DNA of 64,000 nucleotides from Smittia aterrima (lineage: Eukaryota; Arthropoda; Insecta; Diptera; Chironomidae), in assembly GCA_033063855.1 (NCBI GenBank), contig CP093829.1, positions 21,917,537-21,981,536 of the forward strand. Reading direction: 5' to 3'. Of the stretch, positions 39,901 through 53,377 are shown one piece after another (the stretch's first letter is position 1; each line of letters begins with the position of its first letter). A model generated the notes under the pieces. The model had not been told where the DNA came from, searched no databases, and was given only the letters and a program-made list of their open reading frames with translations. Position numbers and translations under genes: made by a program.

Positions 39901-42900
39901 TATCAGCGAGCTTTAATCTCACTAATTGAATTTCCAGATTCGTCAATTTTTTCTCATCAACCGAAAAGCTTTTCCATGCTACTCGTCTTCCTATGATGTT
40001 TCACTTTTTAATCTCATTCATGAATAATATTTTTTTGCTCTCGCTGTGTGCCTAAAGTGGAAACCATAAAATCATTTGGATTTTTATTAAACATTAAAAG
40101 TCCTCATCTCGAAAGGTTTTTTTCATTCTCGACGAGAATATTTCTGATGATTTAATGGTTGATGTTATAACTTTAAGCTACAGGCAGAGGGTGAATGCAA
40201 AAGAGTGTCAAGCCTTCAGAAACTTGTAAGTCTCTCGGCTGTAAACTTCAAAGCAAGTCAAAGCTTTCATTCGTTTGAGTGCTCTCCTTTGAGTCAATAG
40301 AAACTTTTTAATGCTTCAAAGGAAGAATTAAAAGTTGCAAAGGCATCGCATGGTCGTGACAATATTTTCAATTCTCCCCCCAGCAAACTTCACACTCCCC
40401 ACACTTTTTCTGTTGTTTAAGGGTCAATGATGATGCATTGCTAAAATGTTTTCGAGCCTTGCCATCATTTTAATTAGAAAGCAAACTTTTCCTTCTCCCT
40501 TGATACTTTTTGTGGAGATCGGTTGAGGTCTCGCTTCGTAACGAGTTCCAATTTAGAGGGAAAAGATGCGAAATGTGTTCCATCGAAATGTGACGGGACT
40601 CGGGAAGTTTTAAATCGCTTGACATCAAAAATAATGGAAGCCATTAATGCCCGGAAAGTTGAGCAAATGTTTGAAATCTATAAATTGTCCTATTCGCCTT
40701 TTGAGAGAGTTTAATTGTTCGGGGAATCAACAGCAGCATCGACACAGCTCGAGGGAAGAAACGAAAGCCACCTGGACGTTGCAGCAGTTCGCTAAATGCG
40801 CCGTACAAACAGAAAATTTATTTCTCATCTCTGCGATGTCGTTTCTTCTGACTTTCCATGACGCAATTAAAGTCAATTCAGAGAGAAAATTATGATAACA
40901 ACTACTGCCGTTGCCTCAGTTATGAAACGTTTATAGAAACCGACGAGAGAAAAATTGCTGAGTAGAAGGAATAATTCCATGAAAATGATCTCCTTTGTCA
41001 CATTCTTCTAGACTTTAAGTCTTGAAAGCTCCTTCTGCAAAAATGGATGATTAATAAAGAAATTTTCTGATGACATTTCCATAGCAAATCCTTTCGCTCT
41101 GCGGTTGTTGTCAGATGATTTCTTTCTTCTTTATGGGGTTAAGACGATTTTTAATTTCTTCTGCCGCCTCTTTTGTTTCAAGTATGATGAGGAAAGAGCG
41201 GCGCCGAGGCCACAACACAAAAAGAAAATGACTTAATACGAAAAGTCCGCAATAACGGAAGATTTTTAATGAGAAAATTTCCATCGTCGACCGTCAACTG
41301 GCCGAGTTGTTGTGTTTTTATTGTGGATTTCCTTCATAATTCACGACCCGAGTGAGGAGTGGGAGATGAAGGGAGAAAGTTAATGAAGAAAAAAATTGAA
41401 AAAGAATCCTTCATCGGCAGGCGGGAACTGGAAGATTCTAGTTGATGTCCTTTTTAATGGAAGGACTCAACTTCGGCCCACTTGAACTTTCCTCGGATAT
41501 TGTTATAAGGCAAGAGCTCTTCCGAGATGAATTTCTTTCGGACAAAGTGGCCCTCATCTTGAATTCTTTCCTTTCTTATTAAATGCCTCAACAACAGCGG
41601 GTTCTGCCTTCTCCCTCTTGTCGTCGTCGTTGAAAACAAAAGAACAAATTCGAAAATTTATTAATTAAAATTCAAAGAGCATTAGCTCTAATGAAATCCT
41701 TCTGTGAAGACGAACGAACGAAAGAAAGGCAAAGCACCGAAAGCTCTTCTCAAGTGTGTGATCGCACATTAATGTGTTGTTTTCCACCCTCCGTCTTAAT
41801 CTGATACTTTTAACGATGTGGATAAAACATACGAACATAAGGTTCGTTCATAAAAAACGAAGACAAACTTCTAAATATGCTTAGAGGCAGAGAGAAGCGT
41901 TCCGTTCCTTAAATGAGCCCATTTAGCGCTCTAGGATGTGCTCAGCCATGTAGAAAACTACTAATTTTATACTTTTCATTTCCCTCGTCTCTTTCTTTTA
42001 ATGCCTTTCATACACCGAGTGATTTTTAAGTAATTAAATCTACTTAAGACGAGTGGGTCTTATTAATTTGAACATTTAATCACATATCGTTAGCTGCGGG
42101 AGAGCTCAAGTGTTGCGAGCCAGTAAAAGGAATTAAAAGTAAATTTTAGGACGGAAATTAAGTTCAGTGAGAGAGAAACTTTGTATTTTAGAGCCTGCTC
42201 CTTCGTTTCTCATCTCTTAACTTTCCACTGGGGACGCTTCAAAGAAATCGACACGTTTTAAGTTTGGATGAGAGGTAAACAAAGAGGAGCTTACGTTTCG
42301 TGACTTTAAAATAATCCACAGCAAAGACTTTTGGCTTTTCTCAGCGGTCGATGTGTGAGGGAAGACGAAAACAGTCCGAGAAACTCTGTAAAGCTCTTCG
42401 CCTTTTTCGAGAGCGCTCTTGTCCCACTTGAGAAAATCCTTTAATCATTTAAGCTTTAATTAAATAAATCTTGGAAAAGTAATTAAATTAATATTTAAAA
42501 ATAAATGCGAGAAACTCTCTCGAAAGATTAAGAAAGAAATGCCTCGCCACTCTCGTAGGGGTTTGACTTCTTCCTTTTTCATCAGAGATGAGATTGAAAA
42601 GTTTAAGCTTCTCGAATCGAGTTGTGGATTTATTCCAACGTTTGATGATGGGAACTGTAACAAATTCAATTGCATTGAGATTTCTTCCGATATTCAACGA
42701 TATCACTGACAATTCACAAAGAGAAGAGATTGATTGAAAAGATTTGCATATTCCGAAGGTAGATCGTCTCTTCTGCCATCAACGTTTTAAATTGAAATGC
42801 AAGTGAACCGAGCGAAAATTACTTGCATCAACGATTAGCTCTCGATGAAGTTTTCTAAAGATTGAAATCATTTTTGTTCGTTGATATTTATCTCATTCGA

Positions 42901-45900
42901 AGCCTTAAACTCTTTTAAATTATGCTAAGAATCTTAAACTGCCTTGTGCTTTAAATCCTTTTCTGAAAGAATTATCGAATAAGAGTGAATTTTAATTTTT
43001 CAGGATTTTCTCTTTCATTATCTCCGACCATTAAACGACTAAGCAATTATCTCTGGTGAAAAATTATTCTTCTTGCCAGAAAATCTCTTATTATAATTAA
43101 TATAATTTCTGCAGAAAAGAAAACCAAAAACTTTTCTTTAACCCAAAAATTTAGATCTCAACAACGATGGAGGGAGTAAGAGAGTGAGAGAGAGAGAATG
43201 TGTTTGGTTGAACGAGCACGAAGGATCAACTCGATGGATAAATTCGTTTCTTTGAGCTCTTTAAAGACGAGATCAACTTGGAAGATGGAAGAGGAAAGTT
43301 TATAAAGTTTCCGTCATATATCAGCTACAAGATTGGACTCCATCTTCAGCACCAAGCGCACAAACCAATTCAGATTAATTAATTTTCCTTCTGATTCCAA
43401 CGGATTAAACATTTTCCTACGATTTATCTTTCTAGTGGTTGGAGCTCTGGTTGTTTCTTCATCGGCTTCCGGATGAGGAGGAATTGTATTTTTGTAAAGA
43501 TTTTTTTTTCTCCTTCTTTTAATTTCTCTCGCTCGTCGTCGACGATGAAGTTTTGGCTTTTTATCTTTCACGTTTGGGCGAGCACACAAAAGCGCCTGAA
43601 ACTTTCTTTTCTTCTCTCCTTTGCCCTCGGCGCTTTCTCGTCAACAATTAATCACAATAACAATCATTTTTCATTAATTAAAGGCAAGAAGTATTTTCCC
43701 GCCATTCTTGCCTAATTATTTTCAATGAATTGTGCAATTTATTTCAACCAAATCAGTGATGGGGTTGAGTCTGCTCTCTCTAAACGAGGTGTCTGGCTTT
43801 GGCGATCATTTATAAATCAGGAAAGGGTTGAATGGTTGAGAATCAAAAGCTTTAGAGACAGGAAGAGAAGACGTAATTTACGATTGGTCCCTTCACAGTC
43901 TTAGGTGAGCTGAGACTTTTTCCTAAAAGTTTAATTAAAAACTCGAGTTATTGTTCTCTTCAATACTTTTCTTCCTATGCCGACGAGAGAAGAAAAGGAA
44001 ATTTTCCCTTTTCTGCTTCTTTAATTGATACACAAAGCGTGAGAGACGTGAAAAGATGGAAATTAAAACAACGATTCCAATTGTTCGGCTTAAATTTGAC
44101 ATTAAAAAAATTATTAATGGAGCTGGCGCGAAGGAATCTGAGGCTGGCGTGAAGAGAGAAAGCAAAACAAAAACTTTTCTCAAGAAAAATTCAAATTAGT
44201 TTTCACGCCGCCATCAAAGTGAAACGAAAGGGGCGAATTTATCGAGGTCGTTTTGATAATGAGAATCACTTTGAGCCATGAAAATATCTCTTCCGCAAAG
44301 TGCTATGCGCTGAAAACCGTAGCGAAATCTAATCAAACATTTAAAGCATGCAGAAGAAGAGCAGGCGAGAGCGAATTTATTGACGGCACCATTATCCTAC
44401 ACCCGAGGAACTTTTTTTTACTATCATAGCTTTCCGGTAATGCGAGCATTCGATGATAATATTGCGGGGCGGCGCTTTTTTGGATATGAAAACGGTGAAT
44501 TATAAAAGCGTTAAAGCGGATGATAAAAGCACATTCACAAAGACGAAGGAAAAAAGTGTAGAGGGAAGAAGTTTCCTCACTCTCTCTCTCGGCTAACGGG
44601 CTGATACAGCAGAACGAAAGAAATTCTACGACTTTTTAGCGTCTTCATTAAATATTCATTTCATAATAGCTAAATTCATTGGACACTTTTTATCCTCTCG
44701 CACTCGAAGGTTTCCCATCTCTCGTGGTGCGGCTGTGACAATTGAACAAGTCGAGGGAGTGAGAAAACCATTAGAGAAAGAGGCTCAAGCAATGATTAAA
44801 TGTGATAATCATTTTTTTAGGATTTCATTTGACTCTGATTTGATTCACGAAATTATTTCTTTTATGATTTTATTCCAACAAGTAATTAGAGTCACGCTTC
44901 GTCTCGAAGTGAAACTTTTTTTATTACAATTTCCAAAGATAACAAAATTCTTCATCGATATTGCGTTCAACTCATTTGGGGTTCGTTCACTCAAAGTGTC
45001 GCGTGATTTAATCAAAAAAAGCTTTTTCTTCTTTCTCTTCGCCTCAATCTCAATCTAGTGAACTTTGATCAACCAGTGAGTGATAAATGCTGCAAGGCAA
45101 GTGACGCACAATGAATGAAAAAGTTATTGGCAGCGTCGGAGAAATGATTCCGTCAATGACGTTAGCTTCTAAGTGTAGATTTCATATCATGAAATCTGTC
45201 AAAATGAAATAACAAAGTTAATGAAAATGCTCTTGAGTCGAGAGAACGGAGAACGTCTCAAGACAACGAGTTGATGGGGGAAAAGAAAAACTTTCTCGTC
45301 TCCCTTGTTCTTTCGCTTTTTTTTCCTTCCTTCAGAGCTTGCTTGTCTCAACTCATGCAGGAAGCATCCAAATATTATTTACTTATTAAATTAAAACTTA
45401 TAGCACACGAGATTACGTAATTTGTATACACATCCTCGCAAAGTGTTATATCTAACTGTTAATGAAAATTAATCCGATAGTCATCGTCGGTTGGAGTCTT
45501 CGACTGAAAGAAGCAACTTCGGAGAGAGATGAGCGGGAAACGACAAATTGATGGAAGGCAGAAGATATTAAAAGGTGGTTTTAATGGGTTTGAGTAGAGC
45601 GGGAATGAAAGACTTTCCTAAGATTAACATCATTAAGACTGAACATTATTTCACGAATCTGTCATACTTTCGTTGGAAATTAAGGTCGACCAGAAACGAC
45701 ATTATCATCAAGCAGGAGAGAAAAAACTTAATTAACTATTTTCCCGATCGATGAATGACACTTAAATGAAGAGAGAAAATAAGTTGAGATTACACGACAC
45801 TGACGAACGATGCAAGGATCCTTGAGATAGCGAAACTTTTCTCCTACGCATTACCGTTCACTACTCTTCATGCATTTTATAACTTGAGAGACTAGCGAAC

Positions 45901-48900
45901 TATAATTTATGGCTCTTTAAGTGGAGAGAACATTAAATATGAAAGTTTAGTTTCGGTAAAAACTTAAAACTTCGACTTCGCTCGTAAGCATATGCGGAAC
46001 TAAAATATCGTGTGAGCAGCCCAGAAAGTGCCGTGCACACAAACTTTCTGCATTTTTTTGTTAAATAGAGCTCCCTCTCTCTCGTGATATCATATTTCAA
46101 TTGGAGTACAAAGCAAATTTTTCCGTCGCTACAATGCACAAAGTTTCCTTTTCTTCTGTGCATAAATCAAAACGGTTTCTTTTTAGCAAATAGGATGTGT
46201 TCCTCTCAGAATTTACATCTTTTATGCACCCGACATGAAAGTTGTCTGCAATCTGTAGTGAAGCGAACGCAAGGGAAAGAAAGGAGCAGCACGAAGTACT
46301 TTACGCCCTTGCATCTCTCACACGTGACGAGCTGGGTGGTGAATGCAGTAGAGAATGTGAAGAAGTTGTGTAAATCGTGTTTTGTGCACGTTGAAGTGAT
46401 GTGCGAGTGAAGAGCGATGCATTGCAGTGAAAACAAAAATCCTTCATACCTTTCCACCCAATCCAGACAAAGTCTTTTGCCACTCACACCACATCGAGGC
46501 AAAAAAATGAATGCTAAATCCTCTTTAAGCGAGTAAAACAGGCAAAAAGTGCTGAGAATCTAGAAAAATAGATTCAAGCTTTTTCAGCGAAAGTTTCCGG
46601 AAGAACGTGATGAGGTTTTTGTGGCAAAGTGTTTGTCGGATGGTTGAGGAAGAAAATTTCCAAAAGATTACGATGTTACTGAACGCAAAAAACACTTTTG
46701 AGGCGAGAAAATAGTTTTCAAATTGAGAACTTCCACATCGAACTTATTCAAATTAACTGATTGCTCTTGATGTTGAGTTAAAACGCGCATCTCTAACATC
46801 ATCTCATCCGTCAGATGTATTTAAGCAAAAGGATGGAAAATAAAAAGCGCGCAGCGAGCAAACAAAGCATCTCGAGATAATGCTCTTTAAAAAATTGTCA
46901 CGAATATGAATATTGAGAGTGTAAAAGGAGGCGAAGAGTTTCGCGAGGCTGCTGCTGCTTTATGTGATGAGAAATATGTGCGAGGAAAAAAAAGGAGAAC
47001 GTGAAAGAATGATAAAGAGGATTCCTCAAGCGAGCAAAGTATGGCGGCGTGTGCTGTCTCTCATTCTCTGAATTGCGATGAAAGCTTTATTGTTTATCTA
47101 TCACGAGGAAGATTATGATTTAAAATTAAAAAAGGAAAACGGAATGAGTGAGAGAAAAAAATGTCGTTGAAAGCTTTAGCATTGAGTCGTTGAAAAGGCT
47201 GCTGATGAAAGAGGTACGCGAGGAATAATGCGACTGCTTACACAGAAGAAACTGCGCTCTGTGTGATAATGCCAGGCTCATCTTGCCTTTCTGGATAATT
47301 GGAGATTTCCCTCGTGCACATATAGGGAAATGAATTTTTTCTAGATAAACATCAGACAAAGGAGAATTTTTGCTCGTTGATTCGAACGAGTGCTTACTCG
47401 TCGTCGACTGGTTACGAAAGTAATTTATCTGATGAGAAAAAAAAAGTGAAAAATGTAATGACAAAGAAGAATGTTTCTCATTCAGATGAGAGTTGACTGT
47501 CGCTTCGTTTGTGCTGACACGAAATAAAACTGAAGAACCTCTTTGACTATTCAAAGCAATTTTGGGAAGAATGAAAATTGATTAAAATTCACTGTGCGGA
47601 TGAGTTAACTTAACACGATGCTGTGTAGCTCGAATTAGCTTTCATTGCGGCAGTCGCCATTTGTTTGCTGATCAATCGCTTGTAATCACATCTTATCTCG
47701 TTCGCCTTCGTTTTTTTTTATCATTAGGGCCTTTGTGCGTCAAGGCGAAGAGTCATTAAGCAAGAACAAAAAGAGTTCCAAACAAATTTTCGGTTAATTA
47801 ATTTCCTTCACGATCAGGAATATCGATTATCTTTAAATCTATTAAACGAAGCTTACACGCACGATTGGAACTGGTTATAAATAAGCCTCGATGTATGTGA
47901 TTAACGTGCCGCTTTATTATTATCTATCATACACACAATTATTATCGTTTGCGTTCAGTAAATGAAAATGATATTAACCATTCCGCCCAAAACTCTCTAC
48001 CTCCACCAACTATTATGACTCTATTGGTTTGTGACTGCCTAACGGCCGATTGATCGGTATCTCTAGACAGTAAACCTTTATACATTATTGTATCTCTCGC
48101 TCTCGCGTTGTTCGTGTTTACCTCGTTTCGTTCCGCGAAGTGAAAGCCTATTATAAAAATATTTAATCGCTTCGATTATTTTTTCGGCTAGCGCAAACAT
48201 TGCCGAAGCCTTTTTTTTACCGTCGACAAAGATTTTACAGTATAAGCCATAAATATAGATTGTTTCGGTCTTTATGCGAAGCGGTGGTTGCGCTATGAAG
48301 AATAAAGTAAATTTTTTTTTATTCGCTCCCGCACAATTGCTCTCAACCTACTCGCCCACCCCCTAGCAAGCCATAAAGTCACAGTGACGAAAACGTTATC
48401 AATAAAACGTGCAAAATCAAGGCGCAAAACACATTGGCGTTGATGTATTAAGTGTTGTGAAGCCGTTTCAAGATATTTTACATTTAAAACACATTTGTTA
48501 AGCAAACCATTTATTGTTATTTTGTTTTCTGACGCCCGCTTTGTTCTCGCCGATGTATAATTCTCCCTTCTCCCTCTCGCCATCCACAGAATGTGATTTA
48601 TTCCGATTTGCCTTGATTTTAATTTTCAACGATACATTTTATCGTTTGAGCTTTCGCCTTGCATAAAAACCGAAACAAAGGGAATCACTTTGAGTAAGGC
48701 TTCCTCTCGTTCAAGCAAATCGACGAAAGAAGTTTCCCAGTCGCGCCTAACTGCCCACACCACCCTTCGACTAGATTAGATTTACAGAGAAATTGTAACC
48801 TATAAATGCGTTTTATATCGCGTAGGAGAAAAGGAAAGAATTTACAAATCAGGGAGCCATTATTTTTGTTTTGACTCGGGCATGGAAGAAAAAAAAATGC

Positions 48901-51900
48901 TAAAATAGCTTTTTGTATGTTGATCGAACAAGTGGAGAGGGAGAGAAAACATTATTTTATTGCGCGAGCTTTCAATGGGTTCAATCGGAAAGTTTCGTTT
49001 CGTCAAGATTCTTTGTTTATCTTTAAGATCATTGATCGCTCTATCACTGACGAACTCATCCAAGCTCAAAGCACCCTCCATTCTCTCGTAGCTGTGTATG
49101 TGCGTGAAAATTGCGAAGGAGTAGGAGGGAAAATTACTCTGCATCGCAATGCCACGCTCAGCTCGTCTGTAAAGAAGCATTACGACCCGAAAAATAAAAA
49201 TGTATAAAAAATCAACCATAAAAATGATAAACAACCGTTCCAGCAACCGTTCATCTAATCAATATCAATGATACTGAAATATATTTGTGATTTTTTTCGC
49301 TCGCTCTTTTTTTTCACTCCCATCATGCGCTCGGTCGAAAATATGTTGCGAGCTTCATGGATGGCGGTGCTCTTTGAAAAAATTATTACGTTCGAGGGTA
49401 GATATTTATTTCTCGGTGCGTGAAAACATTCAGCTCGTCTTTGATTTCAAGTCAGCGATAAATATAATCTATCCCATTAAAGCACGATAGATTTTTCAAG
49501 CCGCGGCGGCGGGTTTTATGTTACTTCTTCTTCCTCTCTCGTTCTCTTCGGAAAAAGGGCATGAAAGCGAAGTGAATAAATTTTTCCGCTATAAACAACA
49601 TACACACGAACTGCCTGCCTACGAAGTCTCTGACGTTTGATGGGGCGAAGGTGCAAAGATTTTTTTAAACGTTTTTCTGCTCGCGTATCATGAAAAATAA
49701 ATTTCGCTTTTCGCGTTATTTTTTTTTTGTTCATTGTACAACGTTTCTCCACTTCTTTTCAGATTGTTAATGTCAATCATAAAGCCTTGAACTGAGCTTT
49801 TATGATTGTGTGTGAGTAAGAGAAGAAGAATGTAGTTGATGAGTGTTCCAAGTGGCTCCTCGAGCAACGGATGATTGAAAAAGGGGTTTAGAATATATTT
49901 TGCTGCATAATCAAATTCTCTCCTTCATTGTCAAGTGTACGACGACGACTGGAGGATTCTCTTAGGGATTTTTCTTTTTCGAAGCTGTTGAGTCGAAATG
50001 GTTATTGCGAGATTACCGTTGAATTACTTGCATGTGCCTTACTGAGGCTTCTCCTCATGGAAACCAAGATTTGCGGGCCACATTCTCCTATATCTTCCTG
50101 CAACGGATCGGATTGTAATTTAGCTTTATGGCTGAACGTTGTAATATGGATAATGGTGCGCGAGAAGTTTCACAGCTTTCGCTTATGAAGCACACGAGTC
50201 AACAGAAAAACAACGCAATTGCGAATCGAGAACTGCTCAATATTTCAACATTTTCGGGACATTAATTTTCTTGCGGAGATGGGAAGAGTCGAAAAAAAAA
50301 GAAGAGAAACGATTACGGAAATATCTGCGAAGCCGGATTCTCTTTAAATGTTATAAAAGGAGAAGAACAGAGAAATCCTTTTCATTTAACATAATTGAAA
50401 TAAATTCGGCTTGAATGATTCGAAGGAAAATTCCACTGAAATATCATCCTAAGCACACCTTTTCATTCGAAGGAGAAGAAAGTCGCACACGTTCCTTCAT
50501 AATGTTGGAAGTCCAATGAAATGCCGAAAGGAGTGAGAGTCGTCGTCGTCGAGTGAAGGAACGTGAATCCTTTGTGAACGACATCGACAGCCCCTCAAGT
50601 TGTTCGTCTTACGTATGCTCGTCCCATTGTCCTCAGGAGAAGACGCATCGAATTCAAATTCCACCTCACTCCATCAAACCGATCGAAGACGAATAAGAAG
50701 GATAAAAGAAGGAGAAAAATTAAAAGGAAAAACCTTTTCAGGCGCAGCTATAAAGCAAAGGAAAGGAAAAATATCAATGAACGACATAAAAATAAAAAGT
50801 TATTCTAATTCTTCTTGTTCTCATCCACGCTTCGCTTTTATTGTAAGAAATTCGTTTCTTCATCATTCTCCTGCCGAGCGACGCACAAATTTAAAGACAT
50901 TACATATCCTGACTTTGTCGTTGAACATCGTCATCGTCGAACCGATGAAGAGGACGAAGAAAATTGAAAATTCATAATATTAATAAAATTTTATCGCTAA
51001 TTTATACGAGGGAGCACGGGATGGAATTGTTTCGGGTGGATAACGACGAGCGGAATATTCAAGACGACAACGACGATCAAGTGATGCGAGGGGAAAAGGA
51101 TTAAGTAAGAGATGATATTAAGCCGATTGATGTCAACACGCTCTTCGCACCTCCGAACTCTTAATCGACTCCACTTCATGACAATGTCATCGTTGTCCTC
51201 AAGAGAGGAAGCGATTGAAAAGTGTTTTAGATTTCCTGGCCTTCGTGCGTGCGTGTGTGCTCGTTTGGGAAGTCTCTCTTCATTTAATGTTTTTATCTCC
51301 GTTCAATGAGCTGTCGGAGCGAGCTTTCCTTGTCTTCTTCGTCATCACTTTTTGTGCGTGCATTGAGACCGAGTGTACATCACATAAAAAAGAAATGAAG
51401 ATTGAGAAAAATTGTGCCGATGAGGGTGGAATATCATATCGAAGTCTCAACAATTCTTTGACCTTCTCGTTAAGGCAAATGTTTTGAACAGCAGAAGGGC
51501 AGCTGAAACTAAGTGACTGGTTGGTTGGCTTGCGGCAAAGTTGTTGTTTGTCCATCGTTTGTAGAAATTGCGTAAGAAGATTTATAACAATTGTCCCACA
51601 TAGTAATAAAACATAAGAGAGGCGGAGGATAGTTTAGGGCACACACGAACACCGGCAACAGTTCATTAATTTCATATTTTTCCTCAGTTAAGAGTCTTAG
51701 ACATAATTCATCGTTTGTTCTATCAATATGTACATGATTACTGTGAAAGCGATTCAGTCTTTGTCGGGACGCCATTAGCAAAGCCTTTGAGTGAGCCTCT
51801 TCACAACAACTGTGGTCATTCGATTCATTCCTTGCTCCCCCGCAATCCAATGTTTATCGAAGTGTGCATTGTGTAAGAGATGCTTGAGTGGACGTCGAGA

Positions 51901-52383
51901 GAACGAGAGTGAGAGAGAGAGAGAGAACAAAGAAGAAGGAAAGCGATTGTGATCCTTTGTCGTTTCAAGTGTGAGAGTTTCGAGGAAAATCTGAAACGTC
52001 TAATGAAACTTGAAATTTATTCATTTGTTTGGTTCATTGTTGGTTGGTCTTCGTCTACAACGTTGACTAACAACATCACAAAATATCAAGCGAGTGAGTG
52101 AGTGACAATTGTTTGTGCTTATTCGACCGATTGCTTTGCAATGAAAGCTGAAATTTGCTGTAATGGAAAACTGATTACGTCTAATGGGCGAGAAACGAGA
52201 CGAGAAAGATCCAAAACAATCAGCAGAGCTTCGCTTCTCTTCTTCCTTCACTCCGTTTGGTGACAAGTACTGATTGCTTGGGGTGAAATTAAGTGTTCGA
52301 ATGAACTTTTTAATGTGACATTGACACAAGGATTTCTGCAGGTTTCATCGGTTCAGCCGTCGTCGTCGTTGTCACAGAGCGTT
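30919..52383. other. About 21 kb without a recognisable gene
   Basis: I could not find any open frame here on either strand that resembles a known protein or joins others through good splice sites. No tRNA-like box pairs, mobile-element proteins or long repeats were seen. There are many homopurine/homopyrimidine stretches, a C10 run at 36597-36606 and a (GA)8 tract at 51911-51926. Short exons of poorly conserved genes or ncRNAs cannot be excluded by eye. Confidence 0.45.
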
Positions 52384-52483
52384 NNNNNNNNNNNNNNNNN
52401 NNNNNNNNNNNNNNNNNNNNNNNNNNNNNNNNNNNNNNNNNNNNNNNNNNNNNNNNNNNNNNNNNNNNNNNNNNNNNNNNNNN
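52384..52483. other. Assembly gap of 100 N
   Basis: Exactly 100 undetermined bases, the conventional size for a scaffold gap of unknown length. Distances across it are not reliable. Confidence 0.98.
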
Positions 52484-52994
52484 GAAATCTTTCTCTGCAA
52501 AAGCGTTTTCACTTCACAAAGCTTTCGACTAAATGCACTTCTCTCACTTTCAAATTATTTTTCCTTTCGAATAAACTCGTACCTAACAACATCTCGCTTT
52601 ATTCACAAAACTTTTTATTTATCTCAGCAGAAAAGCTCCAACTACACTTCACGCTCTGCGCGTTTGCTTTTGTAGTTTTTAGATTATCGCACAAAAAAAA
52701 AGAAACGAGAGATCTAGAGAAAAAAAATGCATTTTATTGTTCATCAAAATACAGTTCCAGTTGTTTATAATTAAATTAAATTTTGTTTAAAAAGTTTCGT
52801 TTATCTGAATGCTTTAATCTAAAGCTCTTGAGAGGAGAGGAGATAGAGAGAGTGTGAGAGAGAGAGAGAGACAGATGTGTGTAAAGTTTAATTGTGTCTT
52901 TAGAGAGTTTCGCTTTCAATGAAATAAATTTACCGAAAAAAAGTTAGAAAGTTAAGGAATAATTTTGAAAATTCAATTAAAAATATTTTAATTT

Positions 52995-53008
52995 GTGTGT
53001 GTGTGTGT
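52995..53008. repeat. (GT)7 microsatellite
   Basis: Uninterrupted GT dinucleotides seen directly. Confidence 0.9.
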
Positions 53009-53160
53009 AGTTGAGTGTGTTCGAGCAACGAATCCCTGAAAATTGTCCGAAAAGTTGATTTATCTGAAAGCTCAAAACTGTGAGTCTTAAATTTTGACTT
53101 TCGCAAGTGGATCCGTTACTTTTGATTTTATTGCAAAGTGTCATGTGTATGGAAGTGTTT

Positions 53161-53180
53161 TGTGTGTGTGTGTGTGTGTG
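53161..53180. repeat. (TG)10 microsatellite
   Basis: Uninterrupted TG dinucleotides, followed by an imperfect TG-rich extension to about 53200. Confidence 0.9.
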
Positions 53181-53249
53181 TTTGTGTTTTGTGTGTGTGG
53201 GTGATATTTCTTTTAAAACATAAAAAATATTTTAGTTTAGCTTGTTAAG

Positions 53250-53255
53250 TTTATT
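53250..53255 (-). terminator. Candidate troponin C poly(A) signal
   Basis: TTTATT on the plus strand is AATAAA on the coding strand, about 123 nt beyond the stop. Positional inference. Confidence 0.35.
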
Positions 53256-53377
53256 GTAGATTTTTTGAAAATTAAATTTTTGATTTCATGATAAAATAGA
53301 ATGGATGGTTGGTTGATAATTTGTTGGCGCTCTCGGCTAGTCGTAAGGCACACAATGAAACAATCCACGATATAAAT

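Larger units (their letters stand above)
52484..53377 (-). other. Downstream region of troponin C with GT/GA microsatellites
   Basis: Lies directly 3' of the troponin C stop. Contains (GA)n near 52857-52871, (GT)7 at 52995-53008 and (TG)10 at 53161-53180, the last followed by further TG-rich bases to about 53200. A minus-strand AATAAA (TTTATT at 53250-53255) lies about 120 nt after the stop, so the repeats are either in a longer 3' UTR or just beyond the transcript. Confidence 0.5.

Noticed and set aside
39734..39946. Minus-strand frame with a protein-like stretch followed by a GTGAGT donor
   Set aside because: It begins at TTG rather than ATG, with stops just upstream and no acceptor or partner exon found.
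47126..47554. Open frame of about 142 codons on the minus strand
   Set aside because: Serine/histidine-rich product without motifs; likely chance in biased sequence.
49500..49515. Short CCGCGGCGGCGGG island
   Set aside because: Too short for a CpG-type promoter and no gene beside it.
51911..51926. GA dinucleotide tract as a possible GAGA-factor site
   Set aside because: Such tracts are common across the window; nothing links it to a promoter.
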